This document shows positions 8,563 to 17,936 of a DNA stretch of 64,000 nucleotides, piece after piece. Numbering within the stretch: the first letter of the stretch is position 1; each line of letters begins with the position of its first letter. The translations under genes were made by a program, and so were the position numbers. The DNA comes from Arthrobacter sp. GMC3. GTDB taxonomy: Bacteria > Actinomycetota > Actinomycetes > Actinomycetales > Micrococcaceae. A model generated the notes under the pieces. That model made no database searches and was not told the origin of the DNA. It saw only the letters and a program-made list of their open reading frames with translations. Location: the NCBI RefSeq assembly GCF_002929305.1, contig NZ_PJIO01000008.1:62001-126000 (forward strand). The letters run 5' to 3'.

Positions 8563-8889
8563 GCGCTACGACGTGCAGGCGGGAAGGGAAACCCGTCACG
8601 CGCTCATGCAGTCACGTGACACGACGTCACGCACGTGCTATCGGTCACACCGCTCACGGGCCGAAACCACGCTACTGAAAATGCCGCGCTGCACCATTTG
8701 TGCGGCAAAAAAACGCGCGCTTGCAGGGAATAGGGGAGATTCCTCGGCAAGGAAGATCCAGGCTCGCAACCGGCCAAAGGCTACGCACATAGCCGAAAGT
8801 TACGTAATTTAAAAGCTCCTAAGTTGAGGTTTCCATAACGATCACGTTACGATCGGTGGCGTTGCCTTTTTCCCCACGTAAGGATCTTT
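8563..8889. promoter_or_regulatory. Intergenic region with an array of GTCACG boxes
   Basis: 327 bases without a supported gene. It carries GTCAC or CTCACG boxes at 8595, 8611, 8626, 8644 and 8653, mostly 15-18 bases apart, with two CACGTG palindromes among them. The spacing looks like an operator array or iterated regulator sites. The downstream end has AAGGATCTTT as the ribosome-binding site of the next gene. Confidence 0.4.
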
Positions 8890-10602
8890 ATGCCCCGCCC
8901 CAACCCCTCCCGCCTTTTCACAGCGAGAAAGGTTGCAACAGTTGTGGTCTCCACAGCTGCCCTAACCACAGTGCTGTTCAGCGGAACCGCTCCGGCGTTC
9001 TCCGCCACCAACGAGGTCACAGCATCGGATTCGTTCACTCGGACCACTGCTGCAGGGTGGGGAACTGCAGACTCCGGTGGCGCCTGGTCATCCCCCGCGG
9101 GAGAAAGCCTTGTCAACGGTAGTAGCGGAAATCTGGTCATCAAAAACGGCCAAGGATTCTCCAACACTCTTAACGGCTTCAGCGCCAGGACCACAGATCT
9201 TCAGATCGCGTTCTCTCTCAATAAGCTCCCAACTGCTGGCGACATGTACATCAACATCACGCCACGCCAAGTTGGCACTAGTGAGTATCGCGCGAAGGTC
9301 AAGGTAAGCCCCGATGGCGCTGTACGTCTTGACATGGCGCGCATCCTCAACGGTGTGGAGACAAATCTCCAAAGCAACGCGGGCGGTTTTACGGCCAAGG
9401 CGAGTTCCACCATGAACGTGAAGATTTCACTGAGCGGAACAGACAAGACCACTATCGGAGCTGTGGTCTGGGCATCGGGAACACCTGTCCCCAGCAATCA
9501 GATCAACGTTGCGGACTCTTCCGCAGCACTGCAGACCTCCGGAACGGTGGCCCTAGGCGGATATGTTGGAACAGCCGCAACCAATGCGCCGATCACCGTT
9601 AGGTACGACAACTTGAAAGTCACCGGCAACAAAGAGGCTGCCGCGACGCCACCCCAGCAACCGAGTGCGTCTGACTCACGCGACAAACTTGTCAACGGAC
9701 AGTACAAGCCCAGCACCACCACAACGGGCGTCATCGCGGGAACTGCGCTGAAACCCTACAACACCAGCGGAGCCGATCTGGTAATCACCCAGGACGGAAC
9801 GGTCCTCGATGGCCTGGAAATTTGGGGTGACATAAAGGTTCGCGCTGCCAATGTAACGATCAAAAACAGCCGACTGCACGGCGGGACCGCCATACCGAAG
9901 TCCAACACGGGAATTGTCGATGCCAACGATGCGCGGGTCAAGAACCTTGTTGTCCAGGATTCAACAATTATCCCCCAGCGTCCGTCGTACTACCGTGACG
10001 GAATTGTGGGCCACGACTACACCGCCCTGCGCAATCACATCACCCAAACCAATGACGGACTGGGAATTTTCAACCGACCTGCCGGACCAGCAGCTGCAAA
10101 TGTTGTTGCCAAGGGAAACTACATCCATGGGCTCACTTACTGGAGCAATGACCCGGCTCACTCCGATGGCTCTCACAACGATGGCATTCAGGTCCAGGGC
10201 GGGGAGAACATTCTCATCGCCGGAAACCAAATCGTAGGAGATGTAGTTGCCGGCGCCGGTAGCGCCCAGCCAGTGCGCGGAGCGTACACAACAACAGCAA
10301 TGCTGCTGCAACAAAATGTCGCCAAACTGAAGAACGTAGTAGTCGAAGAAAACTACATTGATGGCGGTCTGACAAGCGTTACGGTCGACAGCACATCCAA
10401 CAAGCAAGCTTCTGTGGAACTCACCCTTCGCAATAACTACTTCGGTCGCAACCAGTATGCCTGGGACGGTGCCAAGTACCAGATTCGAATTATCAACAAG
10501 GCAGCGAGTACTGTAACCGGCCTTCAGACCAACAAATGGGCTGACACTCTGGCCCCTCTCACCGAGGGCACCAACAAGGGAATCTACTACACCAACAAAT
10601 AG
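8890..10602 (+). CDS. Secreted right-handed parallel beta-helix protein with an N-terminal beta-sandwich domain
   Basis: 570 residues. A signal peptide (basic start, hydrophobic stretch to about residue 40, cleavage near AFSA) directs it outside the cell. Residues about 45-240 form a beta-rich domain opening DSFTRTTAAGWGTAD. The same type of domain is found in the 1573-residue secreted protein of this cluster (AFGRTVSNGWGTAD). Residues about 260-560 are a pectate-lyase-like beta-helix with repeated N-x-I/V strands and NDGIQVQGG. The fold suggests polysaccharide binding, lysis or modification, but I see no certain catalytic triad. It stands alone, followed by a strong hairpin. Confidence 0.8.
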   Translation: MPRPNPSRLFTARKVATVVVSTAALTTVLFSGTAPAFSATNEVTASDSFTRTTAAGWGTADSGGAWSSPAGESLVNGSSGNLVIKNGQGFSNTLNGFSARTTDLQIAFSLNKLPTAGDMYINITPRQVGTSEYRAKVKVSPDGAVRLDMARILNGVETNLQSNAGGFTAKASSTMNVKISLSGTDKTTIGAVVWASGTPVPSNQINVADSSAALQTSGTVALGGYVGTAATNAPITVRYDNLKVTGNKEAAATPPQQPSASDSRDKLVNGQYKPSTTTTGVIAGTALKPYNTSGADLVITQDGTVLDGLEIWGDIKVRAANVTIKNSRLHGGTAIPKSNTGIVDANDARVKNLVVQDSTIIPQRPSYYRDGIVGHDYTALRNHITQTNDGLGIFNRPAGPAAANVVAKGNYIHGLTYWSNDPAHSDGSHNDGIQVQGGENILIAGNQIVGDVVAGAGSAQPVRGAYTTTAMLLQQNVAKLKNVVVEENYIDGGLTSVTVDSTSNKQASVELTLRNNYFGRNQYAWDGAKYQIRIINKAASTVTGLQTNKWADTLAPLTEGTNKGIYYTNK

Positions 10603-10619
10603 TGAGTAGTTCATTCTGA

Positions 10620-10665
10620 GGCAAAGAGGCGGGGCAAGAAGAAATTCTTGCCCCGCCTCTTTGCC
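10620..10665. terminator. Bidirectional terminator-like hairpin
   Basis: A 21-bp perfect stem (10620-10640 with 10645-10665) with a GAAA loop lies between the convergent beta-helix and glycosyltransferase genes. There is no long T tract on either side, but the stem is very strong and is placed to stop transcription from both sides. Confidence 0.8.
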
Positions 10666-10709
10666 TTGAATCAAACGTCAAAGATGCCTGTTCCGCCGGC
10701 AACCAAGTA

Positions 10710-11642
10710 TCACTTGCGACGGTACTCGCTATAGACGTAGCCAAACGCCCCCGACAGCATTCCCAGTCCCCTCGCGGTGGTTCGAAGCCCTTTGGCGCGA
10801 TGGTCGGTGGCCTGCAATGTGAGGCCCATCAAGAAGCGAGCAGCACCCCCCGCCATGCGGACCCCGCCGTGGAACGCGAGGCCTGTGCGCGTCGCCAAGT
10901 GTTGCCTGGGTCCGTCGGCAAGTTCAATTTCGACCCGACTCCAGGAATTCCCGCTGCGCAAAGCCCTGCGCAGAACCCAATCTCTTGTTAGTCTGCTGGC
11001 CGGAACGCGGTCAATGACAATTGCTTCATCACACCAAACCATGTGACCACCCTGTTTAAGCAGCTGCCGAGTGAACAAGGTATCCGAACCTCCGCTGAGG
11101 CCAAAGCGTTCATCAAACGTCAATTCAAGCGACCTGATTTGCCGCATGTCCAGAAGAAGGTTGTTGGTAGCGGCAACGGTGAGGGAGCTTCCGGAGGCCA
11201 TGCGTCGGCGCTTGAAGAATTCGCCCTCCTTGATCCATACTGACGGTTCATGGGCATACTCGGAGAGTACTGGTCCAGCTATTGCAGCGGGGTTGGAGGC
11301 CAAATATTGTTCCAGAAGCAAGTTCAACCAATTCTCAACGGGTACTTCGTCGTCATCAATGAAGACAAGCAGATCGAAGTTGGCAGCTTCAGCCAAGGCG
11401 CGATTTCTGGCTGCTGAGATTCCTGGATGTGGTTCGTTGAAATATAGGAGGTTTGATGCAGCGAAGCTTCCCACAATCTGGCGCCCACTGCCGTTGGGAT
11501 CGTTGTCAATGACCATTACCGAAGTTTTCAACATGGCGGAGGCGGCCTGTTCCAGCAGCCGCGGTACAGCCAGCTCAAGATCTTCAGGGCGCTGATACGT
11601 CAGGACCGCAACAACGACTGAAAGCTGGCCTGTTCCGTACAC
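10710..11642 (-). CDS. Glycosyltransferase family 2
   Basis: 310 residues from a GTG at 11642 behind a GGAGG site. GT-A fold: the nucleotide-binding start SVVVAVLTYQRP, the PGISAARNRA segment and the metal-binding DxD-like DDDE motif (LVFIDDDEVP, about residue 97). The C-terminal half has no clear membrane anchor. It is a cytoplasmic enzyme that adds one sugar to the lipid-linked repeat unit; donor and linkage cannot be inferred. It stands alone on the minus strand, facing the beta-helix gene. Confidence 0.87.
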   Translation of the reverse strand: MYGTGQLSVVVAVLTYQRPEDLELAVPRLLEQAASAMLKTSVMVIDNDPNGSGRQIVGSFAASNLLYFNEPHPGISAARNRALAEAANFDLLVFIDDDEVPVENWLNLLLEQYLASNPAAIAGPVLSEYAHEPSVWIKEGEFFKRRRMASGSSLTVAATNNLLLDMRQIRSLELTFDERFGLSGGSDTLFTRQLLKQGGHMVWCDEAIVIDRVPASRLTRDWVLRRALRSGNSWSRVEIELADGPRQHLATRTGLAFHGGVRMAGGAARFLMGLTLQATDHRAKGLRTTARGLGMLSGAFGYVYSEYRRK

Positions 11643-12068
11643 TGTTGCCTCCGTATTGGGTCAAACGGTCCAAGGTGCTCGTGTTGCCAATATTGTTTCT
11701 TCCTGCGCTATTGACCTCACCAGATGTACCACGGCTGGGGACACGCAGGCAATGAATATCATCGCGCCCACAAAAAATCGGGGCCGCCTAATTGGTCCGC
11801 ACGACGCCGGACCTATTCATATGCTGGCAGAACCTGCATATTCTGTATTTCGGGGCTAAGGACTGGGTCGTTGTGCTAGGCTCGCCGTATTCTGGCTCGA
11901 CCCAGTCAACGCCCCGAAGAACGGAACCGCGATGATCATGCCTCGCAGGCAACTGTGTACCGAGACCCCAGATAGCGATTCCCCCGCGATTTGCGTGATT
12001 TCTACGGGCCTGGCCTTCGACATGAACCTACCGGCTAAGCGAACAATTCCGACTCTAGCGGTCTTTCC
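11643..12068. promoter_or_regulatory. Intergenic region with a long inverted repeat
   Basis: 426 bases with no supported gene. It should contain the promoter of the minus-strand glycosyltransferase. Its main structure is an inverted repeat, 11851-11870 with 11898-11916: the inner arms GACTGGGTCG and CGACCCAGTC match perfectly, the outer CGGGGC/GCCCCG also match, and a small internal loop separates them. It could be a terminator for the phosphatase gene or an operator. Confidence 0.5.
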
Positions 12069-12722
12069 TCATGGTTCAGGCTCAGTGGTTTCCATGGCTG
12101 CACAATCCCAGCCGAGCAGCAGTTCACCCAACTCACGGCCGGCTCTCGCTGCCAAATCAATAGTTGCCAGGTGATGACGATTGCGGCGGCCGCTGTGCCC
12201 GTCAGAAATGTCTAGTGCATCGTTGCGGTTCCCTTTGCGGGACGGCTGCTGCGCAGGACTTGACGCTACAGTACCCCTCCGAGCAAACATCACAGCAGCT
12301 GGACCGTTGACCCGTAATTCAAGTAGCTCCGTACTATTCGGTGGCAGTCTGATGAGGTCGAGTGCTTCTAGCACTGTGAATGTCTTCGAACGGAATCCGG
12401 GATGCTGTTTGACCAAATTGCTGCGCATATCCGTTGTCGTGGTAAGTAGTAGATCAAACGCCTCAAGGTCCAAGGACTGCAACGCCCGGGAACGAAAACT
12501 ATTGACATGGTTTGTGCCACCGTCATACTTTTCGATCTGTTCCGCAGCAAGGAGGCATATGGGGAAACCCTCGCGTGCCGACATTCCTGCGCTCTGTGCA
12601 AGGACCGCCCCCGAGCGGCCCGCCTCGAAAGCAATCAGCGGTGATCTGCAGATGTTCGCGTCGCAAATTATTACTACGGACACGAGTGTTTTCGCCGTCT
12701 CAAAGCGTGGTAACCGTGTCAT
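12069..12722 (-). CDS. Low-molecular-weight protein-tyrosine phosphatase (Wzb-like)
   Basis: 217 residues. The active-site C-x5-R-S motif is CDANICRS at residues 20-27. The distal acid loop, normally DIxDPH, reads DISDGHSG, so the aspartate is present but the proline is replaced. The C-terminus is slightly longer than the usual 150-200 residues. Such phosphatases remove phosphate from the tyrosine kinase that controls polysaccharide chain length, and a Wzc-like kinase is encoded 1.3 kb away on the other strand. It is divergent from the polymerase gene with about 45 bases between the starts. Confidence 0.87.
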   Translation of the reverse strand: MTRLPRFETAKTLVSVVIICDANICRSPLIAFEAGRSGAVLAQSAGMSAREGFPICLLAAEQIEKYDGGTNHVNSFRSRALQSLDLEAFDLLLTTTTDMRSNLVKQHPGFRSKTFTVLEALDLIRLPPNSTELLELRVNGPAAVMFARRGTVASSPAQQPSRKGNRNDALDISDGHSGRRNRHHLATIDLAARAGRELGELLLGWDCAAMETTEPEP

Positions 12723-12767
12723 GACAAGCCGGAAGCCCGTTGCGACAGCAATTTCTGGGACCGTGCC

Positions 12768-14066
12768 ATGACGGAAAATCTTTTGCGCATACCACTCCTC
12801 ATTGGAATTGGACTTGCTGTCTTCGCCAACGCGTTCTTTCTCTTCCGATGGTCACCGAAAGCCCTCATGGTTACCTGGGCCATAACGCTATTTTTCGTCC
12901 CCATATGGGTCGGAGCTCAGATTGGTGCCTTCTACTCAGCCATCACAGTCATGACAATTCTAGTCATCGCGACCTCGTCAATCCGCTCCTTCCGACTGTC
13001 GATCATTGACGGGCTTCTTTTTTCTTTTTCGTTGCTACTCATTGTCGGTTGGCTACTCGGTTGGATCCAGTGGGGCCACCTTCTTGTCGCACTTATTGGC
13101 TGGATGATCCCCTACGTCGGCGGACGTCTCATCTCCTCTCGACTCGGACTCCAATGGATCTACAAGTGCCTGGCCACAGGTGCGGTCGTAGCGTCGTGTC
13201 TGGCCATTGCCGAATTCTTAACTGGCACAAATTTCTTTGTACTCATCAAAATGAACAACAGCCTCTACACCACCTGGCATGCACTTCAATATAGAGGCGG
13301 ATTCCTACGAGTTGAAGGAGCCTTCGGCCATTCCATTGCTTTGGGGGCAAGTCTGGCCATGTGTTCGGTATTCATCCTTGTTGTACCCTGGCCGCATTGG
13401 TTGCGGCTTTCATCTTTACTCATCGTGGCGGTGGCCGTTGGTCTCACCTTCAGCCGCATCGGGCTGATTGGACTGGCCCTGACCCTTGTCGTGGCCCTAT
13501 TTGCCCTTCGGCGTGAGATGCTGGCATCGCTTCGATGGAAAGTAGCCGCACTCTTTGGGCTGGCGGCCGTTCTTGGCCTGCCGCTGATCATGAAAGTCTT
13601 CGCCTCCGCTGGAAGTGAAGCATCGGGCAGCGCAGCGTATAGGACTAACATTTTCTCCCTGATCGACACGGCCTCACTGCTCGGCATTGCGAAGAGCTGG
13701 GACGTAGAGTCCAATGGCAAGACCTACTTCGGGGAGTTTCAATCCATCGACAGCGAAATCGTTCTCACAGCGCTGCGGTTCGGATTGCTGCCTCTACTCT
13801 TGTTACTGGCAGCAATTCTATGCTGCGTTGTCTCTGTGCTCCGCGATCGGGCCACACCAGCCTCAGTCGCTGTGATCGGAGTGATTCCTGCCTTTGCTAC
13901 CGTCGCGATGATCACCCAATATGCAACATTGGTGTGGTTTCTGGCGGGCCTGGCAGTCGCCTCATATAACCGGGTCCCCGAATCTTCTTTGTCCACAAAG
14001 ATGACCGTCAGAGGCGGAAGAACTTCCGCAATCCAATACCGAGAGGAACCCCGATGGCTGCGATGA
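12768..14066 (+). CDS. O-antigen polymerase/ligase-like membrane protein (Wzy-like)
   Basis: 432 residues with about ten to twelve hydrophobic membrane segments and a large external loop near the middle (about 165-195, EFLTGTNFFVLIKM), the layout of Wzy/WaaL proteins. FSRIGLIGLAL is the conserved arginine-containing segment that follows the loop. The family joins lipid-linked repeat units on the outer face of the membrane. It overlaps the downstream chain-length gene by 13 bases. Primary sequence does not separate polymerase from ligase; context favours polymerase. Confidence 0.82.
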   Translation: MTENLLRIPLLIGIGLAVFANAFFLFRWSPKALMVTWAITLFFVPIWVGAQIGAFYSAITVMTILVIATSSIRSFRLSIIDGLLFSFSLLLIVGWLLGWIQWGHLLVALIGWMIPYVGGRLISSRLGLQWIYKCLATGAVVASCLAIAEFLTGTNFFVLIKMNNSLYTTWHALQYRGGFLRVEGAFGHSIALGASLAMCSVFILVVPWPHWLRLSSLLIVAVAVGLTFSRIGLIGLALTLVVALFALRREMLASLRWKVAALFGLAAVLGLPLIMKVFASAGSEASGSAAYRTNIFSLIDTASLLGIAKSWDVESNGKTYFGEFQSIDSEIVLTALRFGLLPLLLLLAAILCCVVSVLRDRATPASVAVIGVIPAFATVAMITQYATLVWFLAGLAVASYNRVPESSLSTKMTVRGGRTSAIQYREEPRWLR

Positions 14067-15529
14067 AGATTGTAGGCACAACGCGGTCTGCGCGCATCAC
14101 CTCGACACTGACCAAACGCTGGTACGTGGTGATATTAGCCGCCGCGATTGGATCGGTCGGCGCTTTTGCCCTGTCGTACATGGTTACACCGATTTATACT
14201 TCGAGTACTTCATTGTTCTTTTCTCTCCGCACCGGCGGCACGGCAACAGACATCAACCAGGGATCCACCTACACGCAAAATCAAATGTTGTCGTTTGCCC
14301 AATTAGCCGCCTCGTCCGTAGTTCTTGATCAAGTCGTCAAGGACTTGGGCCCGGAAACGAACACGAACACGAACACGATTGATCTACGCCGCAGCATTAC
14401 TATAACAACGCCACAAAATACAGTGATTATGGACATAAATGTCGGCACAACGGATCCCAATCTTTCCGCAAAAATTGCGAACAGCGTTGCCAAGAACCTA
14501 ACGTTGGCCGTTTCAACACTCTCACCGATTGATAAAGCCAACCAGTCAGGAGTAGTCGCTAACATTATTGAACCGGCCGTTCCAGCAACGTTCCAGTCCT
14601 CACCCGACAAGAAAAAGAATGCGATTCTAGGGGGGTTCTTTGGCATCGCCGCCTCAATCCTGGCCATCACTCTCACGGTTGCTTTTGACACCAAGGTCCG
14701 ATCGGTGGCGGCCCTTAAATCTATGACAGATTACCCCCTGCTTGGGACCGTGGAGCGAAACCGGGCGAGCAACGACATTAGACCGGTGGTTTTGCGTTTG
14801 CCTAACGGCCCGGCCGCCGAACGCTTTCGCCAGATCCGGTCGGGACTCAGATTTGCAGCCGCTAGCCATGAAATGAGAGCCATGGCCATCACTTCTGCAA
14901 TCCCTTCCGAGGGCAAAACTCTTTCATCTCTGAATCTGGCATTGGTCATGGCTGAGAGCAAAGAACGAGTTCTGCTCATAGACGCGGATCTTCGCCGTCC
15001 ACGGATCGCAGATTCCATCGGTTTCGAAGGCACCATTGGATTAACGACTGTATTAGTTGGTGACGTTTCTTTCGAGAATGCCAAACAACGATTCGGCACC
15101 ACAACACTTGATATTCTCACCGCTGGTGCCACCCCACCCAACCCAGCAGAGTTGTTGGGATCAACGCCCATGCAAAATCTAATCGAGAAAGCAAAACTAG
15201 AATATGACATTGTGATCATCGACACGGCCCCCGTGCTGGCCGTTGCCGATGTTACGGTGATTGCGCCGCTCGTGGACTCAATTGTCTTGGTTGTCGACTC
15301 GACAAAACTCCGTCAAGCACAATTGGAGCAAGCCTCCGAGGCACTAGGAACCGCCGGTGCACATGTCGCCGGAATCATTCTTAACCGCATAAAGCCGTCG
15401 AAATTGCACGACGTCTACTACCGCGATTTTACGGGCAAACCCTCGCATTCGAAGGGGAAATCCCGAGTGACTGCAGATTCGATGGCAACCGCCGGCACAC
15501 GTGGCACCCGGGGAAAAGAATTCGAATGA
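14054..15529 (+). CDS. Polysaccharide co-polymerase with cytoplasmic tyrosine-kinase domain (Wzc/CpsCD-like)
   Basis: 491 residues, start behind GAGAGGA. A Wzz-type domain lies between membrane helices at about 24-43 and 190-210. The BY-kinase domain has Walker A SEGKTLS (285-291), Walker A' VLLIDADLRRP (306-316) and Walker B DIVIIDTAP. It sets chain length and autophosphorylates on C-terminal tyrosines. Here the tail has only one short YYRD site, not the usual tyrosine cluster. The external domain contains a short in-frame hexamer repeat coding TNTNTNT. It overlaps the next gene by ATGA. Confidence 0.92.
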   Translation: MAAMKIVGTTRSARITSTLTKRWYVVILAAAIGSVGAFALSYMVTPIYTSSTSLFFSLRTGGTATDINQGSTYTQNQMLSFAQLAASSVVLDQVVKDLGPETNTNTNTIDLRRSITITTPQNTVIMDINVGTTDPNLSAKIANSVAKNLTLAVSTLSPIDKANQSGVVANIIEPAVPATFQSSPDKKKNAILGGFFGIAASILAITLTVAFDTKVRSVAALKSMTDYPLLGTVERNRASNDIRPVVLRLPNGPAAERFRQIRSGLRFAAASHEMRAMAITSAIPSEGKTLSSLNLALVMAESKERVLLIDADLRRPRIADSIGFEGTIGLTTVLVGDVSFENAKQRFGTTTLDILTAGATPPNPAELLGSTPMQNLIEKAKLEYDIVIIDTAPVLAVADVTVIAPLVDSIVLVVDSTKLRQAQLEQASEALGTAGAHVAGIILNRIKPSKLHDVYYRDFTGKPSHSKGKSRVTADSMATAGTRGTRGKEFE

Positions 15530-16422
15530 TAGATTCACTCGAAGGACTAGCAACAATACTGAAGACGCCTGCAGTCCTTGCTGTCGCGGACAAATACTAT
15601 GGCTTGGGCAACCGTGTCCGATCGTTACTTGGTGCAAAAGTGTTGGCACGAACCGAAGGCCGTGCATTCGCCTACACCTGGCCAACCGGCAAGAACTTCG
15701 GTGCCCGATTTGACCAATTGTGGGACTTCGATGCACCTGTCATCAGTACGGCTGTTTCACGACTCGCGGCTACGCGGTTCCCCTATAGGGATCACAAACT
15801 TCACTGGCTTGACGACGAGGCCAGAGCCGCGCACTTGTGGCAGGTACGCACGCCACACGCTTTGGTGCTACCTCCCGGGTGCCCATCATGGGAGTCCGAA
15901 CTGCAGGCACTCTCACCTTCCGCTGCTGTACGGGCGAATGTTATAAGTGCCGCAGAAAAAGGAACGGCAGAGCGGGCATTTATCGGCGTCATGATCAGGA
16001 CAAACACGAATGCCCACAAGGAAACCCTTCATCACTCGCCTCTACAGTGGTATATGAAACGTATGGGTGAAATACGTGATCAATGGCCAGATGTTGGATT
16101 CTACGTATCGGCAGATACACCTGCAGCGTTTCTTGAAATTGAACAGACGTTTGCGAATTGCCAGGGCACAGCCTACAAAGGGCCATACAACAGCAAACAG
16201 GCACTCACAGCCTCGGTCGTGGACTTGTACATGTTGGCTTCGTCCTGCCACCTGCTGGGACCGCACTACTCGAGTTTCCCTGAACTCTCGCAGCACCTAG
16301 CCGGCAAGCAACTCCGTCTTGAAACCTCGATGACAGGCCCTGAGTCCGTGCTCGTCACCCTTGACGGGCTCACCATAGCCCCGAACCCCATTCAGCCCTT
16401 CGCCCGGCGTCAACTGGGTTAA
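15526..16422 (+). CDS. NodZ/FUT8-like glycosyltransferase (probable fucosyltransferase superfamily)
   Basis: 298 residues. The opening GLGNRVRSLLGAKVLA followed by WPTGKNFGARFDQLW is typical of NodZ-like alpha-1,6-fucosyltransferases (GT23). Later motifs also fit: GVMIRTNTNAHKE (the HxRxxD-like region), FYVSADTPAAF and DLYMLASSCHLLGPHYSSFPEL (the donor-binding end). The family uses GDP-fucose or a related donor. It is coupled by ATGA overlap to the kinase gene and ends four bases before the flippase. No GDP-fucose synthesis gene is visible in the window, so the donor is open. Confidence 0.7.
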   Translation: MIDSLEGLATILKTPAVLAVADKYYGLGNRVRSLLGAKVLARTEGRAFAYTWPTGKNFGARFDQLWDFDAPVISTAVSRLAATRFPYRDHKLHWLDDEARAAHLWQVRTPHALVLPPGCPSWESELQALSPSAAVRANVISAAEKGTAERAFIGVMIRTNTNAHKETLHHSPLQWYMKRMGEIRDQWPDVGFYVSADTPAAFLEIEQTFANCQGTAYKGPYNSKQALTASVVDLYMLASSCHLLGPHYSSFPELSQHLAGKQLRLETSMTGPESVLVTLDGLTIAPNPIQPFARRQLG

Positions 16423-16426
16423 GAAG

Positions 16427-17914
16427 ATGACATCCAGAATTGAACAGACCAAGGGTAGCGACGGACTTGGCCGACGTGCCGTCCGCGGAGCTACCGTGAC
16501 CATTGTCGGACAGCTTGGACGGGTTCTAGTCCAAACGCTTTCGGTCGTCATCTTGGCTCGGCTCTTGAGCCCAAGCGACTATGGGCTGTTCGCCATGGTA
16601 GCTGCCGTGGCCGGCATCGCCGAAGTCTTCCGGGATTTTGGGCTCTCGCAAGCAGCAGTCCAAGCAAAGACTCTTTCAAAAGAGCAAAGGGATCTGCTTT
16701 TCTGGATCAATTCCGCGATTGGTGTCGTGCTCGCCTTACTCGTATTCGGCGGGGCTTGGGTAATCGCAGGGTTTTTCCGGCACCCAGAACTTGTACCCTT
16801 GATACAGGCTCTCTCAGTGGTTTTCTTCCTCAACGGGGTCGCTACCCAGTTTCGGGCAAGCCTTACCCGATCACTGCGATTTACGGCTCTGGTAGTCATC
16901 GATTTCGTTTCAACGCTAGCTGGACTTGCGACGGCGATCGGGCTGGCTTTTGCTGGCTTCGCAGTCTGGGCCCTTGTTTTTCAACTAATGGTCCAGTCAC
17001 TTGTGGTTCTCATCGCTTCAGTCGCTTACTGCCGCTGGCTACCTGGGCTGCCGCGGAGGGGCGCCGAAATTCGCAGTTTCCTTCGCTTCGGATGGAACAT
17101 GGTGGCCACCCAGGTCATAACCTATGTTGGAAACAATGCCGACACTGTCACCATCGGTGTGGTGTTCGGTGCAGCTCCACTCGGGACTTACAACAGGCCA
17201 TATCAATTGGTCATGAACATTGCCAATCAGCTGAGAGCACCAATTTCAAATGTGGCCATACCCGTCCTCTCACGACTCCAAGATGCCGGTTACCGATATT
17301 GGGAGTTCGCCCGGGTAGGTCAGCTTGCCTTAGGTTACACACTCGTAGCTGCCCTCGCTGTGGCCACTGGCGCCGCAGTCCCTATCACTGACATATTGCT
17401 CGGGCATGAATGGATCGACTCCGCCCCTATTCTGAGCATGCTCTCAGCAGCTGCTATCTTCCAGACACTGGCATACTTCGGATACTGGATCTATGTGTCC
17501 AAAGGAATAACTAAGGCCCTGTTCAATTTCAATCTAGTTGGCGTTGCCGTTAAGGTCGTTTTTCTGGTGGTTGGTGCTTTCTGGGGAGTAAACGGTGTTG
17601 CCGCCGGGTATCTGATCTCCACGCTTCTTAAATGGCCACTCTCACTGATCTGGATTGCACGTTCGGTAGAAAACGTGCCAATTCGCGTGTTCGTCGTCGG
17701 ATTCTTGCGGATGTCGGCTCTCGCCGGTTTGGGAGCCGGTGGCGCGTTCCTTGCTACCCTATGGACCAGCCACTACGGATCATGGGTGCAGTCCATCGCT
17801 GCATTGGCCATGGTTGTGATCGTTTACGTGGTTGCGTTGGTGGTCCCTTCCGTTCGTCGGGACGTAGGCGACTTGGTTTCAGCTGCATCTAAGTTGCGAC
17901 GTGAGAGGGCGTGA
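16427..17914 (+). CDS. Polysaccharide flippase (Wzx-like, MATE/MOP superfamily)
   Basis: 495 residues with about 12-14 membrane segments. The N-terminal RGATVTIVGQLGRVLVQT, SPSDYGLFAM and FRDFGLSQA segments are characteristic of WzxC/RfbX-type translocases. It moves the undecaprenyl-linked repeat unit across the membrane. It is the last gene of the plus-strand polymerase-kinase-transferase-flippase run and converges on the FrhB-like gene with only 22 bases between the stops. Confidence 0.92.
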   Translation: MTSRIEQTKGSDGLGRRAVRGATVTIVGQLGRVLVQTLSVVILARLLSPSDYGLFAMVAAVAGIAEVFRDFGLSQAAVQAKTLSKEQRDLLFWINSAIGVVLALLVFGGAWVIAGFFRHPELVPLIQALSVVFFLNGVATQFRASLTRSLRFTALVVIDFVSTLAGLATAIGLAFAGFAVWALVFQLMVQSLVVLIASVAYCRWLPGLPRRGAEIRSFLRFGWNMVATQVITYVGNNADTVTIGVVFGAAPLGTYNRPYQLVMNIANQLRAPISNVAIPVLSRLQDAGYRYWEFARVGQLALGYTLVAALAVATGAAVPITDILLGHEWIDSAPILSMLSAAAIFQTLAYFGYWIYVSKGITKALFNFNLVGVAVKVVFLVVGAFWGVNGVAAGYLISTLLKWPLSLIWIARSVENVPIRVFVVGFLRMSALAGLGAGGAFLATLWTSHYGSWVQSIAALAMVVIVYVVALVVPSVRRDVGDLVSAASKLRRERA

Positions 17915-17936
17915 TTTGTCCACCCAAGCGCGCCCC

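Noticed and set aside
11932-12174. Plus-strand reading frame of 80 codons next to the long inverted repeat
   Set aside because: Half of it is antisense to the phosphatase gene, it has no ribosome-binding site and no recognisable family.
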